A stretch of 64,000 nt of DNA from positions 558,001-622,000 of the forward strand of contig NZ_NFSC01000031.1 in NCBI RefSeq assembly GCF_002157505.1, written 5' to 3'. This document shows, in pieces, positions 62,144 to 64,000 of this stretch. This DNA comes from Arthrobacter agilis (GTDB lineage Bacteria; Actinomycetota; Actinomycetes; Actinomycetales; Micrococcaceae). The notes below the pieces were generated by a model. The model had not been told where the DNA came from and ran no database searches. It was given only the letters and a program-made list of their open reading frames with translations. The translations under genes were made by a program, and so were the position numbers. Position 1 is the first letter of the stretch; each line of letters starts with the position of its first letter.

Positions 62144-63124
62144 ATGACTCCTCCCACGCCCAGCTCCCCCCTGCCCGGCGCGTCCCAGCGGACAGCCGGC
62201 GGTCTCGGCCTCGCCACGGTGGCCTCGGACGGCACCGTCCTGGACACCTGGTTCCCCGCCCCCTGGCTCGGTGAGGACACGATGGACACCGCCGCGCGGC
62301 AGGACCTCCGCGCCACCCTTGAGTCCCTCGCCGGGTCCGGCTCGGACGACGTCCGGCGCGTCACCCAGCGCGTGGTCGACCTCACGGTGGATCCCGGTGA
62401 GGCCCCGGCAGACACCCCGGACGCCTACCTGAGGCTCCACCTGCTCTCCCACCGGCTCGTCCAGCCCAACACCATCAACCTCGACGGGATCTTCGGGCTC
62501 CTCGCCAATGTCGTGTGGACGAGCCACGGCCCCGCCGCCGTGCAGGGCTTCGAGACCGTCCGGGCCGGCCTGCGGGCCCGGGGGCCCGTGGCGGTCTACG
62601 GCGTCGACAAGTTCCCGCGCATGGTGGACTACGTGGTTCCCGCCGGCGTCCGGATCGCCGACGCCGACCGCGTCCGGCTCGGAGCCCACCTGGCCGACGG
62701 CACCACCGTGATGCACGAGGGCTTCGTGAACTTCAACGCCGGCACGCTCGGCACCTCGATGGTCGAGGGCCGCATCTCCGCGGGCGTCGTCGTCGGGAAC
62801 GGCTCCGACGTCGGCGGTGGCGCCTCGATCATGGGAACGCTGTCCGGCGGCGGGAAGGAACGCATCACCATCGGTGAGCGCTGCCTGCTCGGCGCCGAGT
62901 CGGGTGTCGGCATCTCGCTCGGGGACGACTGCGTCGTCGAGGCAGGCCTCTACCTGACGGCGGGCACCAAGGTGACCCTGCAGGACGGATCGCTCGTGAA
63001 GGCGAAGGACCTCTCGGGTGAGCCGGGCATCCTGTTCCTGCGCAACTCCGCCACAGGAGCCGTCGAGGCGCGCCCCCGCACCGGGGAGGGCATCGCCCTC
63101 AACCCGGCCCTGCACGCCAACTAG
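62144..63124 (+). CDS. dapD: 2,3,4,5-Tetrahydropyridine-2,6-dicarboxylate N-succinyltransferase
   Basis: The 326-residue product is the actinobacterial-type DapD. An N-terminal domain (1-155) is followed by a left-handed beta-helix of hexapeptide repeats, visible as [20 protein letters not shown], then [20 protein letters not shown] and [20 protein letters not shown]. It succinylates tetrahydrodipicolinate. ATG 62144 fits the leaderless element; ATG 62138 would leave only 1 nt after the hexamer. The next gene starts 3 nt after its stop. Confidence 0.95.
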   Translation: MTPPTPSSPLPGASQRTAGGLGLATVASDGTVLDTWFPAPWLGEDTMDTAARQDLRATLESLAGSGSDDVRRVTQRVVDLTVDPGEAPADTPDAYLRLHLLSHRLVQPNTINLDGIFGLLANVVWTSHGPAAVQGFETVRAGLRARGPVAVYGVDKFPRMVDYVVPAGVRIADADRVRLGAHLADGTTVMHEGFVNFNAGTLGTSMVEGRISAGVVVGNGSDVGGGASIMGTLSGGGKERITIGERCLLGAESGVGISLGDDCVVEAGLYLTAGTKVTLQDGSLVKAKDLSGEPGILFLRNSATGAVEARPRTGEGIALNPALHAN

Positions 63125-63127
63125 CGC

Positions 63128-64000
63128 ATGCCGTCGAGGCCTCCTTCCGCTGCTGTCCGTCGTCGCCGCCGCCAGGTGCGCACGGGCGTGATGCTCGCCG
63201 CCCTGGTGACGGTCGTCACGGGCGGCAGCGTCCTGGCGGTCAACCAGCTGGAGGACAGCGAGGTCCTGGTCCGCGAGCGCTGCAGTGCGACCGTGGGGAC
63301 GGACACCTTCGAGCTCAGTCCCACGCAGACAGGGAATGCAGCCCTGATCTCCGGTGTCGCCGTGGCCCGGGGGCTTCCGGCCCGTGCGGCGTCCATCGCG
63401 ATCGCCACCGCCATCCAGGAGTCCCGCCTGGAGAACATCGACTACGGGGACAACGCCGGTCCGGACTCGCGTGGCCTGTTCCAGCAGCGGCCCTCGCAGG
63501 GATGGGGCACGGAGGAGCAGATCATGTCGCCCCTCTACGCCACCGGCGCCTTCTACGACGCCCTCGTCCGGATTCCCGGCTACGAGACGCTGCCCATCAC
63601 CGAGGCCGCGCAGATCGTGCAGCGGTCTGCCCACCCGGAGGCGTACGCGGACCACGAGCCGGAAGGACGGGCCTTCGCCTCCGCGCTGACGGGCAACTCC
63701 CCCGCGGCCCTCGACTGCACCCTGCACGAGCCGGACGGCGCCGGTGACCCCCTGGCGGTCTCGGCCGCGGCCGAGGAGGTCTTCGGACCGCTGGGAGGCG
63801 TGGTCGACTCCACCACGCTGACCCTGGATGTCTCGGGCACCAGCGGCTGGGCCGTCGCCCAGTGGGCGGTGGCGAACGCCTCGACGTTCTCCATCACGTC
63901 GGTGTCCCACTCCGGCCTGCAGTGGGGAAGGGCCGACGGCGGGTGGACGGCGACGACGTCGGAGCCCGGCATCGTCACTGTCACCGTCGGAGTCACGCCC
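63128..64000 (+). CDS. Membrane-anchored wall-hydrolase-like protein (runs off the right edge)
   Basis: ATG 63128 opens 291 codons without a stop. A basic N-terminus (RRRRRQ) is followed by a membrane helix (about 20-37). The motif IAIATAIQESRLENIDYGDN then GPDSRGLFQQRPSQGWG (about 90-125) resembles the lysozyme/transglycosylase-like segment of actinobacterial wall proteins, with the Glu of QES as the likely catalytic residue. Two Cys (residues 52 and about 198) may form a disulfide outside the cell. The C-terminal end visible here is Thr/Ser/Val-rich. The start is 3 nt after the dapD stop, so it is probably co-transcribed with it. The function is inferred from the motif only. Confidence 0.8.
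   Translation, partial: MPSRPPSAAVRRRRRQVRTGVMLAALVTVVTGGSVLAVNQLEDSEVLVRERCSATVGTDTFELSPTQTGNAALISGVAVARGLPARAASIAIATAIQESRLENIDYGDNAGPDSRGLFQQRPSQGWGTEEQIMSPLYATGAFYDALVRIPGYETLPITEAAQIVQRSAHPEAYADHEPEGRAFASALTGNSPAALDCTLHEPDGAGDPLAVSAAAEEVFGPLGGVVDSTTLTLDVSGTSGWAVAQWAVANASTFSITSVSHSGLQWGRADGGWTATTSEPGIVTVTVGVTP

Noticed and set aside
62120..63910. 596-codon frame on the minus strand across dapD and the last gene
   Set aside because: It crosses two well-supported genes and has low-complexity Gly/Arg/Val composition; it is a GC-rich shadow.
1..64000. Recent horizontal transfer, prophage or insertion sequence
   Set aside because: No transposase, integrase, inverted-repeat ends, target duplications or stretch of clearly different composition was seen; gene order matches conserved actinobacterial blocks.

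Overview
This is a 64 kb piece of a high-GC actinobacterial chromosome, most likely from Micrococcaceae (Arthrobacter-like). The evidence is dense gene packing, GTG starts, stop/start overlaps, an AdnAB-type recombination nuclease, a coproporphyrin-type heme operon, an actinobacterial-type DapD and several Actinobacteria-specific small genes (DUF3107, DUF3117). I see no insertion sequence, integrase, prophage, CRISPR array or rRNA. From memory, much of the order follows two core blocks known from mycobacteria: UPF0182 / PDZ protease / DUF2342 / uvrD2 / nudC / adnBA / atl / moeB / TetR / DUF3107 / ferritin-like / DEAD-box, and mrp / tatB / rseA / sigE / O-methyltransferase / DUF3117 / tag / DivIVA-like / LOG / dapE / dapD.

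Layout. 1-5.5 kb: start of a membrane-anchored protein (HtrA-like at best), a TPM-domain protein with PspA (envelope stress), photolyase phrB, and an initiator tRNA. 5.6-15.6 kb: UPF0182 membrane protein, YlbL-like Lon/PDZ protease, DUF2342 zincin-like protein preceded by a possible 17-codon leader ORF, and a nudC-uvrD2-metallopeptidase operon. 15.7-25.5 kb: an APH-like kinase, AdnB and AdnA, an alkyltransferase-like protein, and a DnaQ-like exonuclease; the last two are divergent around a 13-bp repeat array. 25.6-36 kb: heme synthesis, with hemE-hemY-hemQ-hemH-hemC-hemD-hemB-hemL in one leftward operon and hemA divergent from it. 36-45 kb: MoeB-rhodanese, a TetR regulator, DUF3107, a ferritin-like protein, an RNB exoribonuclease, a DEAD-box helicase, an orphan DNA methyltransferase and a PHP phosphoesterase. 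45-54 kb: Xaa-Pro aminopeptidase, a stress protein, a CBS/MgtE_N protein with DUF1003 and Mrp, tatB, the sigE/anti-sigma pair, an O-methyltransferase and DUF3117. 54-64 kb: a PIG-V-like mannosyltransferase, tag, a DivIVA-domain protein, a LOG protein, the gluABCD transporter, divergent dapE/dapD, and the start of a wall-hydrolase-like protein.

The most general signal is promoter grammar. About fifteen genes have a TAnnnT hexamer ending 6-7 nt before an ATG or GTG, with no Shine-Dalgarno sequence. This predicts leaderless mRNAs, and I used it to choose many starts. Other points of interest are the 13-bp array between two DNA-repair genes, dapE and dapD starts only 33 bp apart with overlapping promoters, the possible leader ORF before the DUF2342 gene, a His-rich tail on HemA, a mixed metal motif in HemB, coding tandem repeats, and a sigE locus without htrA between rseA and tatB. 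I found no clearly new multi-gene system; the novelty here looks regulatory.
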